From NCBI GenBank assembly GCA_003427395.1, contig BFEA01000090.1, forward strand, positions 2,642,161-2,688,727: 46,567 nucleotides of DNA. The letters are read 5' to 3'. Each line of letters starts with the position of its first letter. Position 1 is the first letter of the stretch. The position numbers and the translations under genes were made by a program. This stretch comes from Chara braunii. Its lineage: Eukaryota; Streptophyta; Charophyceae; Charales; Characeae. Of the stretch, positions 16,121 to 26,580 are shown piece by piece. A model generated the notes under the pieces. That model made no database searches. It was not told the origin of the DNA and was given only the letters and a program-made list of their open reading frames with translations.

Positions 16121-17599
16121 TTTTCACAAAATGTGACTCCGAGCCCAGATCAAGCAACTATTGACGGAACCTCGCAAAAAAAAAAAAAAAAAAACTACGT
16201 GATTATTCAGATTGTGATGTTTCACACAGAGAAAGCTTGACTGACTTCATAAAGGCGCCATTTATCATTCCCCCCATCTATCGTTCCCCCTGCGCCACCT
16301 TCCTGGGAGCCTGGATTAGGCGCTAGCTTCTCATAGGCAGTAGACCGTATTCTATAGAAAAAAACAAAGGAAGCACGCCTGTTATGATTCTGGTAATTTG
16401 TTGTCTGGTGACCAACACTCACTCACATAGACTTCCAAGTATGCCCATACATACACAGAGGGAAGGGGAGAGGATAGGAGTATCACACCGCACAGGGGGA
16501 GATAACACAGCGGAAGACTTGACCATGCGATATGACAGGGTACACTGAAAGTGCAATTCACTCCACTCAATCCTCACAACCAGTCATAGAGAAAAACCGA
16601 GCAGATCACATCCAGGAACAATGAAATGATGATAGTCCAAACCCAGTTATACACTGTTTATTAAACTCAGAGTCTCGAATTGTCAGGATTACTTCAGTAC
16701 TACAGTGCGCTGCTCAGAAATGAGCAGCGCTTCACTCCCCAACCCTGATTAGCACCCGTAACACCCCTGAGTCCCTGAAACATCAAGCGCCACCCAAATA
16801 CAGCCTCCCGAGGGAAGCGCCACTCTGAAACAGGCCTCTGAGGCCAAGCGCCACTCAGAGGATGAAGAAGAAGACCAGCACCACAGTATCTGATGATNAC
16901 GAGGTGTCGGAAGACTTCCCGGGTGGAAGTCTGCAGCAGCGCCACCAAACCCTGACAAGATGACCTCTGAGGAAGAAAGCTGCAGCTATGGCTGCAGCGC
17001 CAACACCCTGGAACCCCACTCCGGAGGAGGGTCCAGCAGGGCACCAATCTCTCTCGCCTCCAGCAGACCTCGATAGCCCAGACCTCTGTCAGCCCCTGCG
17101 TGCTGGCAGAGTACAGCGCAGGTCCCAGCTATGGCCGGCGCTCCAAAGGTCTGGCTATGCCTGTCTCCTTCCACGCTGAGCCATCACGACTTCCGGTTCA
17201 CGCGTAGCGCAGCAGTGATGTACTCGGTACCAACTGCCAAAAGCCCTGAACCGATGTCCCATCCTATCTATAGACTACACTAGCCTAGACTCGACCTAGA
17301 CCGGACTGACTGACCGACCGGTACCGTTTCTGTTTCGGCCTCTCGGCCTCCACTGGACCCGGCTATAGGCTATAGGACCGTCTATCAGAATAGGCCCTTA
17401 GGGCCTGTCTGTCCTAGGGGTCGCCCGGGCCTGCTATTCGCAGTTAGGGTAGCTGTAGGGAAATCTGTTAGTACCGGGACTGCATATTTTCCTGAATTTG
17501 CAGATATGTCCCTCACGAATTTCCCACACAGGTAGGTCTGTCGGTTAGCCCTCAGCCGAACAAAATTACGAATCTGTCCTACCTATAGTACAGCCTCGT
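16121..17599. other. Non-coding; GCGCCAC-rich remnants
   Basis: The motif AAGCGCCAC recurs near 16789, 16816 and 16853, and GCTATGGCTGCAGCGCCAAC occurs at 16986, echoing LTR-type modules elsewhere. One N at 16898. Short open frames here have no domains. Probably decayed LTR sequence. Confidence 0.35.
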
Positions 17600-18260
17600 C
17601 AGAGAGAGGCTACAGACGACCAGAAAACAGCAAGTCATTGCACGCCAGTTGGTTACAGAGCAACGCGAGCCTCCAGGCTCTTCCAGAAGTAAAAGGGCTG
17701 CGCTGGACAGTTGAGCCCAGGGCGCAGGTGTTCGCGCCTTCGGCACACGCTGTGTGAGGCTGACACATGACAGACTGGTTACGGGCCAATGAGGAAGCAA
17801 CATTGTCGACACACGTGTGCCGTGAGCCAATGAGAATGCTGCAAACACTGGGTGGCTGCCTGGACGTGCCTAACTGCACGAGGCCCAGGCCAGTATCTGA
17901 AACTGGGCCTGGGCGCAGACACTGCGGCCAGAGGCAAGATACTGAACGCCCCACACCCCTGGACAGGCCAGCCAGCAGTGGACTTTCCATATAGGAAAGT
18001 GTGTGCCCCATGCGAGGGCATTCTGGCCTGAGCAGGCATTGCGGCCATGCGGCTGCTTTGCCGTGCGACACTGCACTGTGCAGGCAGGGTGGGGCGCACG
18101 CGGGCGCTAAGAGGCAGCGTGGCAGCAGGCACACGGCGGCCATAGCCAGGCCAAGCGTGCGGTAGCGGGTGATGGCGATGGTGGTCTTCGGGTAGGAGGC
18201 GCACGCAGAGGGGTTCCAAGAATGCACTGAGTAGTTTTGGCTCTTATCTTTCTGTTGGTG
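17600..18260 (+). mobile_element. Possible diverged solo LTR
   Basis: Read on the reverse strand, this contains CTTTCCTATATGGAAAG, 'CAACTGGCGTG' and a run of CCTGGGCC/GGCCCAG motifs in the same order as the ~1-kb LTRs at 35.4 and 40.4 kb (which have TTTCCTATATGGAAAGAG and AACCAACTGGCGCGTC). It lies in the orientation opposite to those LTRs. Similarity is patchy and I saw no clear ends or TSD. Confidence 0.35.
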
Positions 18261-18746
18261 GAATTTTAGTTTGTTTTGTGGTTGTTTATCTCACTTTAAC
18301 CAGTGAAGTGTGAGGGGAGGAGAGAGAACGTACCTGGTGTATGCTGGTGGTCAGCATTGGTGTTGACATCACATACATTTCTCTTCAACTTCAATGTGAT
18401 CCAGCCGCAAGAACGTAGATAGAGTAGATAGGCTGAGTAGAGTAGGCTGGGCGCTGGGTGCCAGACAGTAGGAGCGGCATTGGATACAGTGTTGGTGTGA
18501 CCAGAGAGCGTCGGCATTGACACTCAAGTTCATTGTATTACTCTTATTTGGATGGAATCTTGGTGCATTGTGCTCTCTGCTTGGTACATGACTACCTGGG
18601 CTACTTCGTGATTTTGCAAGTTGGATTTTCTGTTTATTGCTCTCGCTCATATTCCTTCCGAACCCAACTCATGTCGTTAAACCTTTTTAAGTTTTTAGTA
18701 GTTTATAAGTTTATACGGATTTAAAAGGACTCTATCTTAGTCCGAC

Positions 18747-18873
18747 TCGAGCTCGAAGAAAAGAAAGAGTGTAAGTGCCATAGGTAAATGCTGTGCGCCC
18801 TCAGACCCAGTAGGTAGGTGCTTCCGGCCGGGTGGATGATTTTCACTTCCTGAGTTCCTACTGCACATGGCCT
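18747..18873 (+). repeat. Dispersed repeat, copy A
   Basis: Starts GCTCGAAGAAAAGAAAGAGT and runs through CCCTCAGACCCAGTAG, GATGATTTTCACTTCCT to GGCCTG. A second copy lies at 20290-20400 in the same orientation, directly after a SINE tail. Confidence 0.75.
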
Positions 18874-19207
18874 GTGTGTACTCTCTCATTGCCTCGACAA
18901 ATCATCATAAACCATCCATAAAACAAAAGAAGTAGAGATGGGTAAGATAGTAAAAATGCAAGGTTTGGCCACATTTGTGTGGTTCAGCGCCAAGCGCCCA
19001 CACACTTGTCTGTGACTGGGAGAAGTGCCAACACAAACGTGGCCCACACAAACGTCGCCAAGTGCCAACACACCACATGCTGATTGGAGCGAAATGTGCG
19101 AGAATTGCCATGTCTGTGTGGTGTGTTGTGTATGTGGTGTGTGTACAGTTGGACACTACAGCCTTGCAGGGCTGGGGTGGATATCAGGACCGATATGGTT
19201 CCCACTG
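18874..19207. other. Non-coding, GT/AC-rich
   Basis: Contains CCAACACAAACGTGGCCCACAC-type sequence near 19030 and GTGTGGTGTGTTGTGTATGTG near 19117, which could pair imperfectly. No gene seen. Confidence 0.35.
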
Positions 19208-19365
19208 TCCTGGCTGTAGTGTTTAAGAGACTTGGCTCTTAAGGCCAAAGTCGCCGGTTCGAATCCGTGCTTGCATAGAGGAGGGCCTTGGGCCCAGATG
19301 TACGCATAGAGAGACAGAGATCTAGACCTGCGGGCCATACAGAGGAAAATAAATTAAGTCAAAAT
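19208..19365 (+). mobile_element. Class II tRNA-derived SINE
   Basis: The head TGGCTGTAGTGTTTAAGAG matches the D-arm pattern of Ser/Leu tRNAs, and CCGGTTCGAATCC is a canonical box B. The body (GGGCCTTGGGCCCAGATGTA) and tail (AGACCTGCGGGCCATACAGA, ending GGAAAATAAATTAAG) follow. A minus-strand relative lies at 21677-21780, and the tail recurs at 20195-20250. Confidence 0.8.
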
Positions 19366-19751
19366 CATGGTTGCATCCCTGCCGACCGCCGACCCCGATC
19401 GCCGACCGTATTGCAGCCCACCAGTAGGGCCGACCGGTCAGCGGTCTGCGGACCAGTCAGAAAACAACCATCCACTAGGGAGATTTCCCGGGCGCCCGGG
19501 TCCCCATGTCACGCCTGGGTCGGCGACCGGGCGCCCGGCCGGTCGTGAGGCCCAGTCGGGGTCCGGGGCCCGTTTTGCGCGACCAAATTTTTTTTCGAAA
19601 AAGACCCATTTTCAGGCCTGGGGGCCGCCTGCGGGCCTGCGGACCCCCCGGGCTCACAATTTTTTTTTTTTTTGGGCGCTCTACCGTCCCCGAACCACAC
19701 CCCGAATGAGAAAGACTCTCGGGCCGTCGATCATCAAGATCGACGGCTGGG
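19366..19751. other. GC-rich non-coding DNA
   Basis: Very GC-rich with many short self-complementary motifs (TTTCCCGGGCGCCCGGGT near 19482; GGGCGCCCGGCCGG near 19528). It includes the 9-bp stem CCGTCGATC...GATCGACGG at about 19724-19746. No gene seen. Confidence 0.4.
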
Positions 19752-19857
19752 AAATCGCGTGGGGTGATGGACTTTGCCCGCGCGATTTCGCGTGCCGTTC
19801 GAAGTCGAACGCTTGCGCGAAATCGCGCGGGCAAAGTCCATCACCCCGCACGATTTC
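19752..19857. ncRNA. Long near-perfect hairpin (small-RNA precursor-like or MITE)
   Basis: Bases 19761-19792 pair perfectly with 19816-19847 (32 bp), with pairing continuing outwards with few mismatches to 19752/19857. The 23-base loop itself holds a 7-bp stem (CGTTCGA AG TCGAACG). Such a structure, if transcribed, would resemble a small-RNA precursor. It could equally be a miniature inverted-repeat element. Only the structure is observed. Confidence 0.45.
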
Positions 19858-19949
19858 GAAGTCGACTCCAGCGCACCCTCCCGCTGCCCGTCGCCCGTCG
19901 CACCGCCGCGCCCTCCCGCTGCCCGTCGTCACAACCAGGTACGCCGTCA

Positions 19950-19983
19950 TCTTCTTCTTCTTCTTCTTCTTCTTCTTCTTCTG

Positions 19984-20077
<94 letters not shown>

Positions 20078-20078
20078 N

Positions 20079-20151
<73 letters not shown>
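19950..20151. repeat. Compound microsatellite (TTC)n(GT)n(GA)n
   Basis: TTC repeats (about 19951-19981), then GT repeats, then GA repeats to 20151 with one N at 20078. Confidence 0.95.
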
Positions 20152-20152
<1 letters not shown>

Positions 20153-20194
20153 CCCCCACCCCGCCCTGCATCCCCACGCTGACACATGGGCTGG

Positions 20195-20250
20195 GATAGA
20201 GAGAGAGAAGACCTGCGGGTCATATAAAGGAAAAGAAATTAAGACTCTTA
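20195..20250 (+). mobile_element. SINE tail fragment
   Basis: GAGAGAGAGAAGACCTGCGG, then GTCATATAAAGGAAAAG and AAATTAAG, matches the tail of the SINE at 19.21 kb. The head is missing; the GA microsatellite abuts it instead. Confidence 0.65.
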
Positions 20251-20289
20251 AGTTAAATTAAATAAATTTTGAACTGCTGGAGACCTATG

Positions 20290-20400
20290 GCTCGAAGAAA
20301 GAAAGAGTGGGTGCCATACCTAAGTGATGCACCCTCAGACCCAGTAGATGCTTCTTACCGGATCGATGATTTTCACTCCCTACTGCTATCACGGCCTGGT
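20290..20400 (+). repeat. Dispersed repeat, copy B
   Basis: Matches 18747-18873 through GCTCGAAGAAAGAAAGAGTG, CCCTCAGACCCAGTAGATGC and GATGATTTTCACTCCCT. It sits just after a SINE tail, unlike copy A. Confidence 0.75.
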
Positions 20401-21225
20401 ACCATCACTACACCCGGGCCTGGCGGCCTTCCACTGCGCGCACACTTTTCCAAACCGCCAGCAGTGCCCTTTTTTCCTTTTTGGGCTGAGGCCGCCAGCC
20501 ACTGTGGTCCGGTAGCCCCGAGCCTCCGAAATTTTCGTAGGTGATGAAAAATTTGTTGACAAGGCTGGGGCCATATACTGGCGGTATTTTGACCCGCCGT
20601 GTTTTGCATGATTGAGTCTGTTTAGTTTGAAATCAAGCTCACTTGGTGAAAATGGTAATGGAGATATATGGGGATGGCGTTGTGCTGCTTTTTGGTAAAC
20701 TGCTGCTGCTGCTTCGACAGGTGCTTGATGAAGAACTTTGGGCCTCACTCCTGCTCAACATTTGACACATATCCGGTCTGTTCATATGGAGCAGTTTCGT
20801 TCGGACCGATCGGACATTTGGAATGTATTGGGACCATTACCAGGTCCAGATACATTTAGAATGTTGTGGCTGCCGGTTGCAATTGGTCACTGATTCATTG
20901 TATACTTACTTGCACGAGGAAGTTGAAGAAAATGCATGATGGAAAAGGTAATACAAAACACACGGAAATTATTGAGGCGAATATAGCTTCAGAACAGATG
21001 CAATCTGGTCATTAACCCCCCAGTACATGGCCCCAGCCAACTTGAGAACCACAATGGAGCCTCTTCGAAAAAATCAGAGACTCGGGGCAACCGGACCAAA
21101 ATCGCTGGCGGCGCCAGCCAAAACAAAGCAAAAACACCGCGCTGGCGTTTCAGCAAAGCTTGGCGCGCAGTGGGAATCTGCACCAGAATAAAATCATTCT
21201 AAATTTCTAATTCATTAATTTCATT
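20401..21225. other. No gene recognised
   Basis: Short open frames only, with no domain, tRNA or clear repeat that I can support. Confidence 0.5.
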
Positions 21226-21300
21226 CTGAAGTTCTGAATTTCCTGGGGTTGGTTAGTTCAAAAATTGATATCTCAAAACCGTCTCCCTTTCCCGGAAAAA
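21226..21300 (+). mobile_element. SINE 3' tail fragment
   Basis: TTCTGAATTTCCTGGGGTTG, then CCGTCTCCCTTTCCCGG and an A-run, matches the tail of the SINE at 28.87 kb. The tRNA-like head is not recognisable. Confidence 0.6.
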
Positions 21301-21676
21301 AAGGAAGACAGGAGGGGAGGGCAAGTGCACAAATTTGATTGTGTTTTCAGAAAAAAAAAAAAAAAAAAAAAAAGATTGTTTTAGGGAACTTTTACCTGAT
21401 TGTCTTCAGGCTGCGGGGATACCAGATTGTCCTCAGGCTGCTCAGAGCCTTTATCGACTAGGATCTCGACATTGTCCGGCGGTTCCGGCTGCTCCTGTTG
21501 CTGTATTCAATTACCAAACAAATAAGAAGTTAGAAAGACGTGAGGATCAGAAGTATATAGAACACCGCAAAGGGATGGGCTGACTGAAGGAGCAAGGGCT
21601 TAAAGATAACAGACATGCAAGCATTGAAAGTTAAGTGGACAGACCAGGGTTCAGGTTTTGAGCAGAAAGAGCGGCT
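21301..21676. other. No gene recognised
   Basis: Includes an A-run at 21351-21373. Tandem-like GATTGTCTTCAGGCTGC / GATTGTCCTCAGGCTGC occurs at 21398 and 21425. Nothing else is supportable. Confidence 0.4.
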
Positions 21677-21780
21677 ATGGATCCGCACATCTGAGCCCCA
21701 AGTCCTCCTCCGTGCAAGCACAGATTTGAACTGGCGGCCTCGGCTTCAAGAGCCATGTATCTTAACCACTACAGCCAGGA
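21677..21780 (-). mobile_element. Class II tRNA-derived SINE, inverted copy
   Basis: On the minus strand it reads TGGCTGTAGTGGTTAAG (Ser/Leu-type D arm), then CGCCAGTTCAAATC (box B) and a GGACTTGGGGCTCAGATGTG body, matching the SINE at 19.21 kb. The AGTGGTTAAG is closer to a real tRNA than in the plus-strand copy. Confidence 0.8.
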
Positions 21781-22815
21781 GAGTGCGTTCAAAAGTGGAA
21801 CCATACCGGTCATGATATTCACCCCACCCCTGCAAAGCTGTAGTGTCCAAACTCGACACACACCACACACAACACCACACGGACACGACAATTCTCAGGC
21901 AAACTCCGGATGTGTATCAACTACTGGGGACTAAATCGAATAACCAAGAAAAACGCATATCCTTTGCCACAAACTGATGATTTGGTCGATGCTGCAGGTC
22001 GGTGCCAGGTCTTCTCTAAGATCGATTTCAAGTCTGGTTACCAGATTGAAGTTGATCCTGCAGACCAGCACAAGACTGCATTCAAAACTCGGTATGGGTT
22101 GTACGAATTCACTGTTATGCCCTTCGGTCTCACGAATGCACCGGCCACCTTCCAAAGTCTCATGGACGAGGTGTTCCGTAATCGGATCAATCGATTTGTT
22201 GTTGTTTATCTCGATGGAATTCTAATTTTCAGCAAGTTGATGAAGGAGCACATGAGACACCTTGAGGAAGTGTTGCAGATCCTCGAGGATGCGCAACTCC
22301 ATCTCAACTTAGAGAAGTCTGAGTTTGGGAGGGACAACACCATTTATCTTGGGCATCGGTTGTCTGCTGTAGGCTTAGAGCCAAAGGTAACCAAAGTTGA
22401 GGTCATCCACAAGTGGCCTCAACCTGCAAACGTCTGCAAACTGCATTCTTTTCTTTGACTTGCCTCATACTACCGCAAGTTTGTGCCCAGGTTTTCTATC
22501 ATTGCCCGTCCGTTGTCCAAACTGACAAGCAAGAACGTATCTTACACATGGGATGGGGAATGTATGATCGCCTTCCAAGCCTTAAAAGAGGGTTTGGTGA
22601 GTCGTCCAGTGCTCCGCATTGCAGATCCCAAACTCACCTTCGTATTCACTACGAATGCGAGCTTATATGGGATTGGTGCAGTGCTGCAACAAGATGGCGG
22701 TGATGGCTTGCGTCCGCTTGCATACTACAGCAAACGCATGCCCAGTAAAAAGGTAGTTACTTCCACCTACATGAGAGGGCTCTATGCCTTGAGAGAGGCA
22801 CTAGACCACTGGAAG

Positions 22816-23816
22816 GCGGGGGGGGGAAGGAGGGAGGGGGGAATGGGAAGGCGACCTCAGATTCGTTGGGGATGATTGGTGTGACGGGGTGACTGCGGTG
22901 GCAGCAGAGCCAGTGGCGTGGGAGATGGGAGGAAGACAAAGTTGGGTTGGGGGTAAGGGACTTGGAAGTCAGAGAAGGGTCTCCTTTGCCATCTGAGTTC
23001 CGTGTTCCTCCATCGTTTCCATCTGATGTTGAGGGTGGCATCCAATTCAAAGAATATTATGTTAGGATCTTGCCTAATCTGCGCACAGGAGTCTTGGATT
23101 GCTTGCATGGCCGGGGGGTCTTTTTCCTCAAGAAGGTCACGTTTCATCAACTTTCATGCTTCCCAGGTCCTGGTCCTGATTTGTTCTTCAATGACTTGTT
23201 GTGTTTGTTGTAGGCCGGATTGGTGCTCCTTTCTTTCAAAGGAGCATCTGGCTCTCCATGCCAACACGAGGATGTGCAACCGTGTGTACGAGAACAAGTT
23301 GGTCGTGAATGGGGACCGATGTGCCAGCAGATGGCAGTTGTCGCCCAGGAGCAGAAGGCCAAGGTCCCAGGGGATGTGACAGCCCGTGAGGGAATGGAAG
23401 GCGGCGTCCCACCACTGCCACAATTGAGTGACCATCAGACATACCAACAGGCAGTGCTCGAGGGTCGCACGGGCCGACATCTGAGTCCTCCCGCAATATG
23501 CACAAATGGGAGACAACTCACCTTTCTGTTCCAGGTCTGTTCTAGAGACAAGCTAGTCAGGGGTGGGGAGGCAGTGGTGCAGGATCTGCCATTGCAGACA
23601 CATGTGGTTTATTGGCATGATCTTTGCGAATATGGACCAGGTGAAAAATTGTGACAGTTTTGGTTCGAGCGACGAGTCCCGTGCCCATCTGTTCGCTATT
23701 GTGTTATTGAATGACTGGTCTTGTCGCGATGCACTGTGTCCTCCTTTAACTGTGTAATCCAATACATGCATAGGTCGAGAGTCAGACCACTCCCACTCAG
23801 CCGGGTCGAAGAGGAG
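22816..23816 (-). mobile_element. 5'-truncated LINE fragment nested in gypsy RNase H
   Basis: The gypsy frame ends at ...LREALDHWK (22815) and resumes at LVSDHETLKW (23818). The intervening DNA encodes, on the minus strand, a LINE C-terminal region: LLFDPAEWEWSDSRP, MCLQWQILHHCLPT, a Cys/His part CAYCGRTQ...LEHCLLVC, then RWKRWRNTELRW. It parallels the 29.7-kb LINE (ELEFDPKEWGWK, CRLCTDN...HCVLYC). About 8-10 residues of RNase H are missing at the junction, and I see no A-tail or TSD, so the insertion was untidy or later trimmed. Confidence 0.75.
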
Positions 23817-25589
23817 CTTGGTCTCAGACCATGAGACTTTGAAATGGATCAAGACACAAAACAATCCATCTACTACATTGACCCACTGGCTGCATGAGAT
23901 TGATGTGTATGATTTTGAACTCAAGCATAAGAAAGTTTGTTACAATCGCGTTGCAGATGCTTTGTCTCGCCACCCTGAATACATGACTTGCCTTGTGAGC
24001 TCCTACAACCTCCGAAAGAAACTGAAGGAGGAACTAGTTGAGCAAACTGCCAAGGATACGAAACTTAGTCCCATCCTTGGGCAGATCAAAGCTGACCCAA
24101 GTAGTCAGCCTGATTTCCACGAGTGTGAAGGTTTGCTCTTTCGACGCTATGGAAAGCATGACAGGTTACGTACGCCCAACCATAAGCCTCTTCGCACTCA
24201 CTTCTTGGACTTGGCTCATAGTCGGAGTGGACACTTCGGTTTCGAAAAGACCTACGGAAGCCTGTTGGAAAAGTTTGTTTGTACTGGGGTGAAAAGAATC
24301 ACCCGAAAATTTATGGTTGAGTGTCAAGTTTGTCAATGCATCAAACCATCTCAGCAAAAGCCCTATGGTCAGTTGCTGCATCCTTTTCCTATTCCTGATG
24401 GCCCTGGTGAGTCTCTCCATTGACTTCACAGACATGGGAAAGAAGAGTAGGAACAAATATTCGCAAGTGATGGTGATCGTTGACTGCTTTTCAAAATTTC
24501 TGAATTTGATTCCATTGCCACCTCACCCCCCAACTGACCTTGTGATCGAGGAGTTTAACAAGAGGTACATTTTACAGTATGGCCCCCCGAAGACTCTTGT
24601 GAGTGACCGGGACACTAGGTTCACTAGTGCAGATTGGAAGGCCTTCACCTCCCAGATCTATGACATCAAACTCAAGATGACATCCGGTCGACATCCTGAA
24701 GCCAATGGATCAGCTGAGGAGATCAACCAGACCGTCATCCAACTTCTCTGCGCTCTACTTGTGCCTGATTAGAACTCTTGGGATGAAGAATTGCCGATTG
24801 TGCAGGGGTTGTACAACAACTACATACACTCTTCCACTGGGATGACACCAAATCGGTTGCATCTCGGGTGGCAAATCCGCAATCCCCTATCCTACCTGTT
24901 TCCTGATCCAACGCCTGGCCTAACACCTGGCCAGCTGGGCTACAACGCTAAATTTGATCGCTTGCTCAAAGTTGCTATTGCAGCTATGCAGAGGCGATGC
25001 AGTGCCATGATTGAACATGCTAACAAGAAGCGCCAACCTGAACCTTTTACAGTGGGAAGTTACGTCTGCGTCAAAATGTCTGAATTTTCTGAAGAAGAAG
25101 GGGTGTCGCGAAAGCTTCGTCCTCAGTATTACGGTCCGTGGCAGGTGCCGAAACAGGTGGGGGATGATTCATTCGGTCCTTATGTGATTGACGTGCCTCC
25201 TCATTTGTGCACGTACCCAGTCTTTCACGCATCAAAGTTGTTTCGGTATCTGTTGCCTGAAACTTTTCTCTATCGAGAATCGATGATCCCTCGTGCAATC
25301 AATGGCAGTCGCGAGATTGATAGAATTGTCGAACACCGTGGAAAGGGGAAGAACAGGCATTCATTTTTTGCATCACCCGTTAGATAATTTTATTGGATTT
25401 CTAGGAAAGATCTGCTGCAGAGTGCACCATGAGTCGTCAAAGCATATGAACGACTGATTGTCTCCGAACAGCAACCGAAATTTACTGCTTCCCTCACTCC
25501 CATGGAACATACCCGATCACTCTTTGCCATCTACGCCTACGATGGATTGTGCAGGGACTCGAAGTTACTCGCTCGAAGGGACCTCACTC

Positions 25590-25604
25590 TTGAGGGGGGG
25601 GTAG
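25590..25604 (+). other. Polypurine tract before LTR
   Basis: TTGAGGGGGGGGTAG lies immediately before TGTAATGACC. A G-run ending a few bases ahead of a TG is the usual plus-strand primer site of gypsy elements and fixes the LTR start. Confidence 0.65.
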
Positions 25605-26080
25605 TGTAATGACCTGCCAAAACACAGACTGAGAGCACTACTGATTTCTGAGTTCTGCCGCTGGAATGGATGCCTTGCTGAGATTCCCGCATTCTGCTGA
25701 GTTTTCTAAGTCTGTGTGTATGTGCTTCTTTGATGGTCTGCATGCCTGTCTGAGTACTTGTCGGCCTGAGTGTGTGTGTTACCTGCAAGGGTACTTGCTT
25801 GCTTGGGAGCCCCTGTAGGGCACACTTACCTGTGGTCGTGACTTTGAGGGTTGCAGTGGGAAAAACACTCAAGTAGCGGGGGTAGACCCACGACACTTAG
25901 AGCAGCGAGAAAAACACTCAAGTAGTAGGTAGCCCGATACCACTCAAGTAGTGGCAGAAGTGTCGGGTACTCGAGGCCGAGCAACAGAAGACAAAAAGTT
26001 GGCATTTTTAGAGGCCCAGTAGCGGTAGGCTAGATGTAGGTTGGTACCGGTCCAAGTAGCCTGAGTCTAGGGCCTGTACA
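25605..26080 (+). mobile_element. LTR of the gypsy element
   Basis: Begins TGTAATGACC right after the polypurine tract and can be taken to end at GGCCTGTACA (TG...CA, 476 bases). The interior carries ACTCAAGTAG repeats (25869, 25916, 25942). The start is well supported. The end is inferred from the TG/CA rule and from the PBS-like sequence that follows. No second copy is in the window. Confidence 0.6.
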
Positions 26081-26084
26081 AACG

Positions 26085-26094
26085 ATATCAGAGC
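26085..26094 (+). other. PBS-like sequence after the LTR
   Basis: ATATCAGAGC, four bases after the inferred LTR end, matches the usual plant PBS TGGTATCAGAGC for initiator-Met tRNA at ten positions bar one. A PBS should follow a 5' LTR, whereas this LTR follows pol. Confidence 0.45.
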
Positions 26095-26578
26095 CTGCAA
26101 TGATGTTTCCCTCCGAAAGGGAGGAGGCACCGGTTGCTTGGAGGCCATGCGTCACTGCCGAAGAGGCAAGTAGGCCGCTATATCTCCGGGACGAGCGAGT
26201 GGCTCCTCCTCATTTGCGGTATGCGAGTTTGGGCGACATACTGCTGGAGCAAGCGCTGGACTTCAGAGCACTGGAGGGAGGAGGAGCGCTGGGCATCACA
26301 GCGCTGCTAGGAGGAAGGAGACCGGGAGCTTCCAACTCGGCTATGGTGGAACTCTACTGGTAGGAGGAGGAAGAAGCGGGCTAGGGGATAGAGTGGCAAG
26401 GTACCTACCTGGCTATGGTGCGCATCATCTTCTTCACCTTGTTAGGCGCTGCATCTGGAAGGCCCCAGTTGAGGTTGCACTGCACCAAGAAGGCTTCAAG
26501 GCATTGTCAGGCATGGCGGTCTGAACAGCAGCGGGCATAGCTGCTTTGAGTTGTCTTTTGCACAACAGGGCAGGGCCC
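26095..26578. other. Possible retroelement leader/gag start; otherwise unrecognised
   Basis: An 87-codon frame opens at 26100 just after the PBS-like site (MMFPSEREEAPVAWRP). It could be the start of a gag but has no recognisable domain. Confidence 0.3.
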
Positions 26579-26580
26579 TA

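Larger units (their letters stand above)
21890..25604 (+). pseudogene. Ty3/gypsy pol (RT, RNase H, integrase), decayed
   Basis: The frame opens inside the reverse transcriptase (CINYWGLNRIT, FSKIDFKSGYQ, VMPFGLTNAPATFQ). The active-site motif reads VVYLDGILIF where the family has YLDD, so a catalytic Asp is lost. RNase H (LSKLTSKNVSYTW; LVSDHETLKW) is split by a nested LINE fragment. Integrase follows: H-H-C-C zinc site (AHSRSGHFGF...ECQVCQC), catalytic core (VIVDCFSKF; LVSDRDTRFT; EANGSAEEINQT), and a C-terminal chromodomain-like end (VFHASKLFRYL). Breaks seen: TGA at 22456-22458 (SFL*LASYY), a frameshift near 24410, TAG at 24770-24772 (VPD*NSWDE), and a stop at 25384. Gag, protease and the 5' LTR are absent. 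Confidence 0.9.

Noticed and set aside
17610-18227. 205-codon minus-strand frame
   Set aside because: No domain, proline/cysteine-rich composition following local GC, and overlap with a likely LTR remnant.
19367-20261. Frames of 119-216 codons across the GC-rich and microsatellite region
   Set aside because: Composition is set by the hairpin, GC-rich DNA and (TTC)/(GT)/(GA) repeats; no domain is visible.
22757-23050. Proline-rich minus-strand frames
   Set aside because: They lie in a G/C-homopolymer-rich part of the nested LINE 3' region and show no conserved motif.
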